DNA of 64,000 nucleotides. Origin: Fragilariopsis cylindrus CCMP1102. Lineage: Eukaryota > Bacillariophyta > Bacillariophyceae > Bacillariales > Bacillariaceae. Positions 10,750 through 22,900 of the stretch are shown here, in pieces. The stretch's first letter is position 1; each line of letters opens with the position of its first letter. Both the position numbers and the translations under genes were made by a program. The DNA is taken from assembly GCA_900095095.1 (NCBI GenBank), contig FMBT01000364.1, positions 168,561 to 232,560 on the forward strand, in the 5' to 3' direction. The notes under the pieces were generated by a model. That model did no database searches, was not told where the DNA came from, and was given only the letters and a program-made list of their open reading frames with translations.

Positions 10750-11732
10750 TTGTTGGTCGTCGCACTCAAAAACTGCAAAATATACAAAAACTGCGCCAAA
10801 GTATGGAAAGTAGTGATGCCGCGAAAAAGAAATAACGATCTGGCTCGCAAATTCAAAAATAAATTTGAGCGTGCATCTCTCAACGGTGGGATTTTACGCA
10901 CGAAAATTTAGAGCGTGACGCGAAAAAGTTTCAGAGCGCTAAATTTTAAACTGGAAAGCCGATCGCAATTCTCCCGCGAGAAATTCTTTTTTCTCATTTC
11001 CAGCCACAATTAATCAGTCCCCCCACAAAATTGGGCGAGTCACGGTCCGACATTGAAAAAATCGAAAAATGATATTGAAATCGCTGTTTCCCCCCGGATG
11101 GAAGATAAACAAACATAACTTTGAGTCGGGCGGTATTTATTCAGTAAATGACATCTAGGTAGGTGTCACAAACATTGAACCATCAAAGTAGACAGTTTTT
11201 GCTTTTCCAAAAATCATTGACAGTAAACTACCCAGTGGCAAGATCTTGCTGATAGAATCCTTACAAAATTGACGTGCATTACTATCTTGATCAGTCCTTT
11301 TTTACACTTCCTTTCTCTGTTCTGACTGGACTTACTCGCATGTGTATTTTACAATTAGTGATGCTGCAATCATTATTCATGATGAAAATCACAATCTACC
11401 AAATAAGTAGCTCCTAGGCTTGTTGAGGTCATCACTATGCAATCCCCATAGAAGCATGACATGGCTTCCATTAGCATGATGTGGTAAAAACACCCACAAT
11501 TTTGGCCACAGATACTACTTACTCACTGGTAAATTGTCTCCAGTACAACAGAGAAAAGCTATAGTCCTACTGTTGTAAAAACTTCATCTTGTTCAAATTT
11601 CTATGAGCTCTCATCAATATTTTTTGTAGTTTGTTATTAACTTATTGCCACTTGTAGTACAAATTTTGAAAAGTATCATAAAATGGGCGGGTAAACTGCG
11701 TGATTTTTGGTCTTAGTGGTTTCTCAAATCTT

Positions 11733-11789
11733 GTTCCAGTTTCCTCTGCGTTCCAGTTTTTCCTCTGCGTTCCAGTTTTTCCTCTGCGT
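11733..11789. repeat. short tandem repeat, about 19-bp unit x3
   Basis: Three successive copies of GTTCCAGTTT(TT)CCTCTGC, differing mainly in the T-run length. Non-coding. Confidence 0.9.
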
Positions 11790-12607
11790 ATAGTATTACA
11801 GTATAATATTATTCGGCAGTTTTATGCAAATGGTTCTTTGTGAAGTTGTTTGTTGTAGTGGTTAACAGCTGTTAAGTTAAAGTTTTCATTGATTTGGAGG
11901 CACCAGTACCAGATGCTTGTTTACTGTTCCTGGAACCGGTAACTCTGACATGGAGGACCTTGTTTTGTTGGTTGACTTTCTCTGCCACAGCAGCTTTTTT
12001 TTGGTTCGTTTTAAAGAGTAGTAAAAACTACTCTTTCCATTTCTGTGATCATTGGGTTGAGTATCAGGGGATGAATAAATCATCACTAGTGGATGCTAGA
12101 TGGTAACTTTGCTCTGGAACCATGACTATGCGTTGGTTGTTCTCAGACATGATGGATGGAGATGATTGAGATGATAGATTCAATGGTTTGTAGACTTAGT
12201 ACATAATTAGTGCTTTAGGGCATCACTTCAAAATTCGTATTCGTTGCACGTCTGATGTAAAAGAGTGACGCTTTAAAATTGTGCTGAAGCCGGTGTCAAT
12301 AGTGTCAAGAAATAGTGTTTCTGGTTCATTATTCGACAAATAATGACGAATGATAGTCTTTAACATGTCACCTCCTAAACAAACTTAGTGATCCAATTCT
12401 GATCGAGGATTGGTGACATGGGCTGTCATTCACGTGTAAAAGTGTACAATAAACTGCATTCATACTCACGGTTCGTTTGGCAAAGGATGATGTACACATC
12501 ATAACATATCATAACAAGCACAAACATTAAATATCCTGACCGCTTAGTTCCTTTCTACGAGTTCTTATCATCCTAAAAAGTACTTTGAATACATAATAGA
12601 CGAAAAA

Positions 12608-13587
12608 ATGCCGAAATATCCGTCCGATGTATCGATAAGCACTTGCGTATGGGACATGGATGCCATTTCCGACAACTGCTAGTCATGTTCAGTCGGGTTC
12701 GATGTCAGGAAACTTTCTACTTTCTGCTCCTCGAAAAATATCCTTCGAAGACAATCGATGTGGTTCAGATTCGAATCCTTCGATATGTAGTGACGATACT
12801 CGTATACCGATAAAGAACAACAAAACAGAAACCATAAAAGAACACTGTCCCGCAGAAGAAAGAAGAGAAGAGGAGGAGGAACGAATCCACCGACAATTAT
12901 TCGAAGGAAACGTTCCTTATTAGTGCGTCCAACACAAGTTTATCCTTGGTAGACCTAGCGAAGTCGGTGCCACAAGGGGCCAATGTCGATGGCGATGATA
13001 GTTATCGTGATGAGGAAGAAGAGCAACATATTGAAGAGAGGAAAGCAAAAAGAACACGGTCCTTCAATGTTTCTCCTCGTAGTATCTTTCGTACAGAATC
13101 AAACCTTTCATCCTCATCAGATGTGGACAACAACCACAACCATCAGGAACTCTAATTGGGGTCATTTTGTAAACATGGTAGTTGACGACGAAGATGAAGA
13201 AGAAGAGAATATCACAGGAACTTCCTGATAAACCCTCCTCCTCACGTGTGATGCTAATGCTAATGCTAATGCTAGTGCTAGTGCTAATACTATATTAGAA
13301 CACTCTCGAAAACCATCTTTCCGCAGAGTTCCTGCACTGAATTACCATGCCATCGTGTACGACGAGGAAGACATAGTCCGTATGCTGAATATAAGAATAA
13401 CAGGAGAGCTAGGGAAGCAATGAAACCGGATCTTAGTTGTATACATCATGGTCTTTACCATTACACGGATGATTCTTCAAATTTGAATACTTCGTACAGC
13501 ATGCACGGCTGTCAGTTTCATTCGTCGCCAACAAGACGTACTGGTCAGAATAAGCGGGGGCTCCAGAACAAACTACAGAGCAATTAA
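12608..13587 (+). pseudogene. decayed coding relic, intronless, several frameshifts
   Basis: Protein-like sequence starts at ATG 12608 (MPKYPSDVSISTCVWDMDAI) and continues through all three frames. The frame changes near 12665, 12922, 13150 and 13400, and a TGA-TAA pair lies in frame at 13227-13232. Fragments include LLSAPRKISFEDNRCG, an acidic REEEEERIHRQLFEGNVP, KAKRTRSFNVSPRSIF, an acidic VVDDEDEEEENIT, the (NA)n/(SA)n stretch at 13250-13290, NYHAIVYDEEDIVRML and AREAMKPDLSCIHHG. Charge and Ser-rich composition persist across the breaks, which argues for a former gene rather than chance frames. No GT-AG introns fix the breaks. The family is not recognised. It may be a processed or simply inactivated copy of a disordered regulatory protein. 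Confidence 0.6.
13250..13290. repeat. GCTAAT/GCTAGT hexanucleotide array
   Basis: Seven GCTAAT or GCTAGT units within the relic. Same motif family as the array at 9931-9970, on the opposite strand. Confidence 0.85.
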
Positions 13588-15350
13588 TTGGCGCATTTTC
13601 TGAACTACAAGTACGAAAGCAACATCAAAATGCATGCGTCCAACAGCAGCAAAACCGCTGTTGATTTTGATCTCATGCAATGCTATACTATTCGATCGAA
13701 TGAACTTACGATAGAGCATACATGTTACCAATTTTATTCCTAGTAAAAAATTACTTGACTCATTTTTCCTACTATTTTCTCAATCGGTACTATGTGTATG
13801 TCTGTATAAATGTTCCTGGAGAAGTCAATGCTAGTGCCGCTGAGTACCGATAGAGTGAGTTGATCATTGAATGTGATTGTCCGGAGATGCCAGCCAGTTA
13901 ATATGCTCAGTTCTCCCTTTCAATTGTTGCTACCAGTTCCGTTGAATCTTTGTTATCTAACTGATGTGTGTGTCTGCTGCCAAACCCTTTGATTTACACT
14001 CCCTGTGTTGAATAACATTCTCTAAAAATCCTTGTGCTAATTCATTTGAGTTTTTTGACTTGATTGGTACTGAGCTGGTGTAATCTTTTTCAGAACCACA
14101 CATTTGTATCAAGATGTTGACATAAGTTATGGTTTTAGGGCTTTGTTCAGAAGATTCTGCTTTGGATTCCTTCAGTTTTTATTGTGGCAATATTGTTCAG
14201 TGATGCAAACTTCTTTAGAAACTTGCTATCAACTAACTTTATACAGCTGCTGAACACTGTCAGCCTGGGCAAACCTTGGAAAAAATCCTGTTGATTGCTA
14301 TTAACCATATTTTCATTGGCAATGCCCTGCTGGGTGACATCCATACCACATAACCACTAGAAACTGACAATGACCCTGTAATCGGATTGACAGGAGATAG
14401 GGTTATCGATCTGGGAAAGGTGGGATAATATTGTGTGGACCTCATATATACTTGCTGCTTGTTTGTTGTGGTGGGAGTTCTAAACCCATGATTTTGTTTG
14501 GGAAGTTTGTATGATGAGACCTCATCTTCAAGAAGAGGAACAAACTAGAGATTCTGAGATAAAGCACATTTGCATTTGAGTACTGTAGTAGTATTAGTAT
14601 CAACTCTTGTTGGACCTATAAAAGTATCCAATGAATAATGTGACTGTAGTGCATTAAACTCATTATGACCATTGACACACACTTTTATGAGGTCTATGGT
14701 ACTATGCCGCCATGCTCTAAACTAGTTTTCTAGAGTAAAGGCGTTTCATATGTGATAATTATACTGCGTTGGGTGGCATATGTATAGCATTTTCTAGGGC
14801 TAACGTCTTAGAACCACATTTTTTGGTAGTCTCATATTTTTTCTCACAAAATCACACAACTCCACACTCAAACACTGCTAATTTAAATAACACTGCTGTT
14901 GGAATGTGTTTGAATTGCCAGGATACCTAATAGGAATTCCGTAGTGAACTGTGGAGCAGCTTGCCGTGCGCACATATTGTATAACGGGACTAACACACTA
15001 GTGAATGATCGCTAATCCCTCATAATTCACTGGTGTAACATACTACTCTATGATATCAATCAATAGACGTATGTATCTAGAATGCAGATTAATGCCATAA
15101 TTACTATATTATCGTGTTCTAGATCATGGCAGAGCTGCACAGTGCTAGTACCATAAAAAAAATTATCCCGCGCGTCTTGACATGCTACGTGCGTCTTGAA
15201 AGCTAAACACCGTGCAAAAAAATCTGAGGACCATGAATTTCTTTCACATCACAGCTACTGTACAATTGTAAAACAGCAAGCCCTAATACTACTAAGTTAC
15301 GGTAAGTTACGACAACAACATCACCGAGAGTAAAGAATTTTAAGCACCCA
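13588..15350. other. gene-poor intergenic region
   Basis: About 1.8 kb of AT-rich DNA. Short minus-strand frames at 14147-14445 have no domain or composition signal. Nothing is assignable; it should include the promoter of the RNA methyltransferase gene. Confidence 0.5.
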
Positions 15351-17315
15351 ATGACATCTTCACCATCTTCCAATTCGTGGATACTTCCTTTTGTACTAGG
15401 TGCTTCTGCGTCGCTTTCGGTAGCATGGATATCGCAAAACTGGCAAAACATTTCATCACTGTTATTGATGCCGACACATCAGTCTGCGAGAAAGGAGGAA
15501 TTGGCTTCTAACAGTTCGACCGCAACAGGAGAGGATGTTTTTGACCATGAGGAGCTCTCGCATCGAACGCTTCGAAAGGCAGAGGCTGTGATTCAATGGC
15601 GAACAAAGTAAGTTCTTGCACATCATAATATTACTACTCGCACTCCTCATTCTAAACATACACGGTACACTATCTTGATTTCCAACATTACTACTTTCTT
15701 TCTTGCATAATTCTAAAGTCGTCTGATCATCGTGGTTGAAAGATGTACCAATGATCACAACTACTCCGCTATACTGCGTACTGTCGAGGCTCTGGGTGTG
15801 GCAACGGTGTACATGATCGATCCACCCGATGTCGTTATGGAAGAAGACGAAAACATGCTAGACCAACAACAGAATAAAATTCAAAGGACACCAGAGGAAC
15901 TGAACCAACGTCGTCTTCATCACATTTTTGCTCGAAATGCGACCGAATGGATCACCGTTCGAGATTTTGAGACAGTCGAAGATTGTGTAGCGTGTTGTCG
16001 AAAGCAAGGTTATAAATTATGGGTAACGGTAAGTTTGAATTGCAGGAAGGAAGAAAATAATGAGTCAATCCTCCGAAACTAGATCAAGAAACATTAGAGA
16101 TATCCCGCACAAGTAGAGATGTACAAACTATATTCTAACACAATTGAATACGTTTGTTTAGGATCTTTCGCAAGCAGCAGAAGCATTAGACTTGAGCCCG
16201 AATCCGTCGAAACCTCTAAGGATACCAGATAAAATTGCTTTGGTATTTGGAACTGAAGCCGTTGGTGCCAGTAATTATATTCTTGAGCAAGCCGATAAAC
16301 GTGTGTATTTGCCATTAAGAGGCTTTGCGGATTCTCTAAACCTTTCAGTTTCGACGGCTCTTGTTACTCAAGCACTCTTTTTTCTAGATCCATCGTTGAT
16401 CGGGGCAATGAGCGAGGGAGAAAGAAAAGATATGCGAAAAGCTTGGTTTACTAAACTTGCACAACAAAGGTTACTAACGTCAAAACAGAAAAAGGATCGA
16501 AAAATATTGGGAGCAAAGATGAAGAAATGTGAGACTTTGAATAAACGCATACAGGACGATCCCGACTATTATATACAACCAGGAGAGCAGAAAAAGCTCG
16601 ATGAATGGTCTTCATATCAACGTGAACTAGAAAGTATCGAAGCCCTTATTGATCCAGTAAAAGTTCAAGTAGCAGTACAAGAATGGATTGATAATCCACC
16701 AGTCCCTTTGACGGTAAGTTTGTGATAATGTGTGTCTATATTATGTGTGATGTACCAATTTAACATATTCTTACTACTTTCAACTTTTGTTGACACCTGT
16801 CGATACATATTTCTATTCATAATCCTAGGATCTTCGCCGAGCAGATACCCACCGTGGTAAGTGCAATGTACTGAAAGAATTGACGTGCTATATACAACTC
16901 GTCGGCCTCCATACGATCTCTAAGAGTCTCACATTGATGTTTTCGTATTTTCTTCTTCCGCTGAACACATAAACGAAAGTATGTTTTGTTGGAAAGAACA
17001 CAAGGCATATGCATAAAGAGCATTGGTAAGGGATTGTATTCCTGTACATAGCTCTAGAAAGCGAAGGTTTTTAGTATCTACCATATATCTCAAAAAGTAG
17101 TATTATTTCTAATTATCTTTTCTTGCTGCTGCTTCTGCTGCTTCCGTCTTGCATTCAACAGGAAAGATATGGTTGCCACTAGCAACAAAGGTACCATAGA
17201 AGGGGTAACTGCTTCGGAATTTCGTCGAAAGATGGGAACCGTGACTGAGGCAGACAATGATGCCAGTAATGAACATTCCGAGGACCGAATGTCTGCTATC
17301 AGATCCCAATTTTAA
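15351..17315 (+). CDS. SpoU/TrmH-family RNA 2'-O-ribose methyltransferase
   Basis: Exons 15351-15607, 15719-16028, 16162-16713, 16829-16860 and 17162-17315 keep one frame (434 residues, TAA). The SPOUT knot motifs are clear: motif 1 HNYSAILRTVEALG, motif 2 IALVFGTEAVGAS (about 215-226) and motif 3 PLRGFADSLNLSVSTALV. They form the deep trefoil knot that binds S-adenosylmethionine and methylates a ribose 2'-OH, as TrmH does at Gm18 of tRNA. The N-terminus has a hydrophobic stretch (WILPFVLGASASLSVAWI), suggesting an organelle targeting peptide or membrane anchor. The last junction is odd: the strong donor GTAAGT at 16857 gives a frame that stops early, whereas GTGCAA four bases on (16861) joins to an open 50-codon end containing VTASEFRRKMGTVTEA. 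One missing base would explain it equally well. RNA target unknown. Confidence 0.88.
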
Positions 17316-17590
17316 AAATATGAAATATATGAATTATCCAGTTCGTGTACAAATGAATACGAAGATAAGATAAACGAATATTCAAATTGTTCCTTTAATA
17401 AGTACATTCTAATTAATTAATTTTCGGTATTGATAGCCAATTTTCTTTATTTTCTTTTTCTTCTATACTCGTAGTAACTTAATCAAACGCTCATAGTACT
17501 TTTGAGTGATTCGTTCGAGCGGTGTCTCAACCAATTTTCACGGAGTTCGGGAACTTTTGATACAACGTGTTCATCATAATCTCTGTGGGT

Positions 17591-19286
17591 TCAGATCGAA
17601 AGTAGCAAGAACGGAGAACAATGTACACCGTGATAGTGACGACGGACGACGACGACGGAAGAATGATGTGTTAATGATGACCTAACAACGAAAAAATTAA
17701 ATAGGCACTACTCTTTATAGGCGCAAGCCAGGACGGTTTGATAACTTTACTCACCTCGATTCGTAATCAATATGTACAAAACACCGCTCGACTTCTTCTC
17801 TTGCTTCTATCTCATATTGGAGTTCCATTCCTTAAAGGGGGGGAGGGGGGGTAAGACGAAAAGAAAAGTTGCATAAGGTGAGTTGGTTGATGACGAAAAA
17901 TAGTAGATAGTTCAGAGCGTGCGTGTATATAACTGTATCTACCAGTCCACCGACGTACCAAGGTCGTGCGATTCTTTCAATAATGTGTATTCGGGCATAA
18001 CAACTTCAAGTTCAACAAGAAACTTTGGTCCAAAATGATAGGCACGGCAGGTATCTACAATCAAGCGTTCATCAAAGTTTTCTGACATATCAATCAACTC
18101 TTCAATTAATTCTTGTGGTGCACTCTTCCCCGTAAGTTGTTCAATTTGTTCTTTCCCAGTATGGTACCACGAGTAAATAATGTATACAGAGATAATAATG
18201 GCACCGACCCATCACACCACCACAACTTGTTTGAGTATAACGCCAATAAGAGAGAGATAGCTGATATACCATTGCTCAGGGCATCGTTCCAGTGATCTTG
18301 AGCCACTGCTTCAAGAGTAGGATCCGAATATTGAATACTCTTGGAACTTCCGTATGATCTTTTATTAGATGCAGAATTGCATAAGTATAACAGCAACAGC
18401 TTAATTACAACAATAGCTGACATCGAAATACAAGAATAATATCCTTGCTGGAATGACATGTTCTCCAAGTTAGAATCTTTGAAAATCAATGTCTCAAACG
18501 ATTCTTTCAAAACTTCAAAACTTGCCATCCCCATCAACGAGGCGCAAGTTAAGACCCTATGTTATAAATATTGTTTCGTTGTAAAATGAGACTACAAGGC
18601 TATATATATACACTCACAAAAGGCATAATTGCTGCCATTAGAATTGTAGCAATCACTACTAGTACCACTTGTACTTACCAATAGGTTCGAGTCTGGACGC
18701 GCCTGCTGGATACTTCGCACTAGAGCGTTGCATACTGCTATGTTTTTCTGTATAGTTTAAAACTGAGACAATTAAAGAAACAAGGAGAGAACAATATTGA
18801 AATAACAATGAGATCGAATAGTCGAAGACTCGTGTAGGAAAATTAGAAAGAGAGAGAGAGATGGATGGATGAATCGATTCGATGCTGTGTCAAAAATATA
18901 CGTCTTTTGATAGGTACGATACTGACCAAATTGCGATATAACATCCAAAACAGAGTCCACAAAGCTGCTAGAACGGACAACGACATAGTTTGGATGTAAG
19001 CTATCAACTTCGTAACTGTTATGAAAATATTAGCCCACAGACTCAATTCAAGAGCGATTCTTCTTAACGACCACTTCTGTACATTATCATCCTCACTATT
19101 GTAATCTTTGTTGCTCCGCTTGTTGCTGATGGATCGTCATATTAATAAACCAGTCGCATCGGTTTGGTTCGTTTGCGATTGCGAGCCAGAATCGACCGTC
19201 GACCCGTAGGTGTTCTTGATGAAGTCGTTCAAGCTTGTAAAGCGAGAAGAATTATTACGACTTGTATTATTTCCGTCCTCCATCAT
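17591..19286 (-). pseudogene. cation diffusion facilitator (CDF/MTP) transporter with interrupted frame
   Basis: Running leftward from ATG 19286, the pieces match a CDF transporter (Zn, Mn or Fe efflux): a Gln/Asn-rich cytosolic start, SLWANIFITVTKLIAYIQT (TM1), DSVLDVISQFG (TM2 with the metal-site Asp pair), the signature YPAGASRLEPIG, DHWNDALSNGISA (TM5 site), then SVYIIYSWYHTGKEQIEQL, AYHFGPKFLVELEVVMPEY and MELQYEIEAREEVERCF in the ferredoxin-like cytosolic domain. Introns are visible (18942 region, 18676-18560, 17936-17835, 17780-17695). Breaks: an in-frame TGA at 19139-19137, one base missing near 18962, one near the YPAGAS exon junction (18678/18553), and one next to a CCC run near 18207. 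Protein conservation continues across every break, so either the copy died recently or the assembly has indels. It is typed as pseudogene only because the frame is not open. Confidence 0.7.
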
Positions 19287-19289
19287 GTT

Positions 19290-19909
19290 TGTTAATTCTA
19301 GATAGACAGATAGAAGAACTTATATAAGATCACTTGATTGATTAATTTTTGAAGCTGCTAACATCCATCAAAACTTCTTGTATTACTTCTATAATTGTAT
19401 GGCAATGGCATACCTTCAACACAATTAATATGTAGTATTGTCAACAATTGACACACCATGTCATGACGTTCCGAGTGAAACTTCGTTGATACCGGTAAAA
19501 GTTAAGAGCTTTTCAAAAAAGAACTACCGGTAATTTTGGTGGTCAACAAAACGAGCATTCATTCGCGAATCGAGTCCCATTTACAACTTGTATTTCCTTT
19601 AGCAAGCAAAAAAAATACGCTAAAAACTAAATTATTTAGTTTCTAGCAAACCCCCAAAAATTATTAGTGCCTAAAGGGCGCCCCTGCAGCTAGACGGCTT
19701 ATTGCGTGTTATTTAACAAACCACGATCAATGCATTTTTTTAAGACCATTTTCATTTTATTTTATTTTATCTTCACAAACATACTGAATAACTTACTTTC
19801 ACAAATAATAATAGTATATATTATATATTTTACGACGAACGATTCTTTCATTCCAACTTTTATTCTTTGTTACATCAATTAATCATCTTACTATTTTCTA
19901 ATTGTTGTA
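19290..19909. other. intergenic, divergent promoters
   Basis: AT-rich spacer between the CDF start and the haloperoxidase-like start. Includes a GC-richer patch near 19670-19700 and TATATATTA-type sequence at 19815-19825, about 90 bases before the next ATG, a possible core promoter. Confidence 0.4.
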
Positions 19910-22900
19910 ATGACGATTCTTCTAACTACACGTACCACCATCTTCTCCATCATCGCTGTCGTCGGTATTCTGCTGACAAATGCAATTAGTATTCCGATTG
20001 TTCGGGCGGATGAAAGAGAAGCTTCTCCAGGAAACAGCGACACTTCTATTACTTCCATCGCAGGTGGTGATGATGATGACATTGTCTATGATGACATTGT
20101 CTATGATGACATTGTCTATGATGCATGTCTATGATGGCATTGTCTATGATGACTTGTCTATGATGACATTGTCTATGATGACATTGTCTATGATGACAAC
20201 GTCGGTGATGACTTCGTCTTTGATGACTATGTTTTGATGACTACGTCTATGATGACATTGATGACATTGTCTATGATGACAACGTTGGTGATGACTACGT
20301 CGGTGATGACAATGTCGGTGATGACAACGTCGGTGATAGTGGTGGTGATGCGTTTATCTTTGACTCCAAAGAAAATCCATGGATTGCACCTGATTTAGAT
20401 ATCGGTGGCGATGAACGATCACCGGATCGACTTATCAATGCGTTGGCTAATCATGGAATTATAGATCGTACCGGACGAAACATTGATTTGTTTGATTTTG
20501 CTGAGAAAATGGAAAATATTTATGGTCTTTCTAAGGAATATATCTACCTAACAAAATTATTAACAATAATTGATTGTGGACAAACATACGAAGATGAGAG
20601 TGGTATTATCCGTTTTAATTTATATGATTTATTCGAATCGGGATGTGAAGATTTACGTTCTATACTCGTTACTATGGACGTGAACGCAACAAGTACCACC
20701 GCCGTTAATCAAACCTTACTGGATGAATTACTTATGATGAACACTACAAGTAATAGTACAGGTAATGATGATAACATTATTACATTAGAGGATCTTGCAA
20801 TCTTTGGATACGGTCGTATATTTGATATATACAATAACAAAATTATTGATAATGGAAATGAAAACTATACCATTCTGGGTAGTGAATTTATAGCAGTTGA
20901 ATTACTTTCTCTTGGTTTGATTGGAACAAATCCTAATCTAACAACAATTGAAACGGATCGATTAAATGACTTTTTACTATATGAACGATTACCAGAAAAT
21001 TATACGTTGCTTCGTCCTAAATTACCGTATAACTTTCTACTTGCAAATGATCCTACGTATCCACTTTTCTTTGATTGTAAGTAAAATAAACAAACAAACA
21101 AACAAACAAACAAACAAACAAACAAACAGACAAGCAAATGCATATATATATTATGTGTGTGTGGTGTGTGAGTGTGTACGTATACGTATTCGTGTACATT
21201 TGCAGTGTTGAATGTTACACTAAATATGGTTTTTCCTTTCTTCGTTTTTTCCTAATAGTATATTTGATCATGGAAGATGCAATGAACGCAACGTTCTATA
21301 CGAATCCGAATTATGGACTCGACGGTAGTAGTAGCAGTAGTAGTAATAACGTTTCCGGGGACAATGAATTCTTCGATGACGATAATGCCTTCTACGACGA
21401 TTTCCTTCTTGATGACGATGGTGGTGGTGCTTTCGATGATGATGGTGGAATCTTTGACGATTTCTTATTCGATGATGACGGTGCTTTTTTCGATGATGAC
21501 GGTGCTTTTTTCGATGATGAAGGTGCTTTTTTCGATGATGACGGTGCTTTTTTCGATGATGAAGGTGCTTTTTTCGATGATGACGGTGCTTTTTTCGATG
21601 ATGACGGTGCTTTTTTCGATGATGAAGGTGCTTTTTTCGATGATGACGGTGCTTTTTTCGATGATGGGGGTTTCGTCTTTGATGACGACTTTACACCGTT
21701 CGATGATGATGGTGGTGGTGCTTTCGATGATGATGGTGGCATCGTTGACGATTTCTTATTCGATGATGACGGTGCTTTTTTCGATGATGATGGTGGCTTC
21801 TCCTTTGATGATGATTTCCAATCCGATGATGGGGGTTTCGTCTTTGATGACGACTTTACACCGTTCGATGATAGCAACTTCGATGACAGCAACTTCGATG
21901 ACGATAATATTATTACACCGGTACCAACTGCAACTGCTGGGCCAAGTTTTAGTACAAGACCAACTCTAAGACCAACGTATACTCAAGGACCTACATCATT
22001 GGAAACATCATTAGTGACACCCTCGATTCAGAGTTCGTCGGTTCCAACTTCGTATACGGAGGATACCTCTAGTCCTATACCAACGAAAACATTCCCTCCT
22101 ACGGATACATTCCATCCTACATCATTGGAAACATCATTAGTGACACCCTCGATACAGAGTTCGTCGGTTCCAACTTCGTATACGGAGGATACCTCTAGTC
22201 CTATACCAACGGAAACATTCCCTCCTACGGATACATTCCATCCTACGGATGATACTTCCGCGACTCCCACAGAACCACCGACGAACAAGTTAACCACACA
22301 ATCAGAATCATTGTCTCCCATCGAATCGATTAGTCCTACTAGTCCTATACCAACCGAAACATTCCCTCCTACGGATGACACTTCTACTCCTACGAGTCCT
22401 ACAGAACCACCGACGAACGAATTAACCACAGAATCAAAATCGTTGTCTCCCATCGAATCGATTAGTCCTACTAGTCCTATACCAACCGAAACATTCCCTC
22501 CTACGGATGACACTTCTAATCCTACGAGTCCTACAGAACCACCAACAACCGAATTAACTACAGAATCAGAATCGTCGTCTCCTACCGAATCGATTAGTCC
22601 TACTAGTCCTAAACCAACTGAAATATTCCCTCCTACGGACGATACGTTGTTTCCTATCGAGTCGACTAGTCCTACTAGCGACAAATCAACCTTTACTACT
22701 ACCACCTCGCCTACCATCTCGCCTACCATTTCGCCTACCAATTCGCCTACCATCTCGCCCACCATCTCGCCTGCCATCTCGCCTACCATCTCGCCTACCA
22801 TCTCGCCCGTCATCTCGCCTACCATCTCACCTACCATCTCACCCATTATCTCGCCTACCATCTCACCTGCCATCTCACCTACCATCTCGCCCACCATCTC

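Larger units (their letters stand above)
10351..12607. other. gene-poor intergenic region
   Basis: About 2.25 kb with no supported gene. The only longer frames, at 11886-12106, lie opposite each other on both strands without codon or domain signal. It contains an 8-bp perfect hairpin (10729-10749) and a small tandem repeat (11733-11789). GC rises locally around 10840-11060, which could be a promoter or the edge of an old element. Confidence 0.5.

Noticed and set aside
11886-12106. Overlapping 66-70 codon frames on both strands
   Set aside because: No codon bias, domain or splice context. Chance frames in a spacer.
19137-19139. In-frame TGA codons in the CDF gene and between gag and pol, suggesting that TGA is a sense codon here
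   Set aside because: TGA is the natural terminator of the intact QSOX gene (36626-36628) and of the SAP gene, and no gene shows TGA at conserved sense positions.
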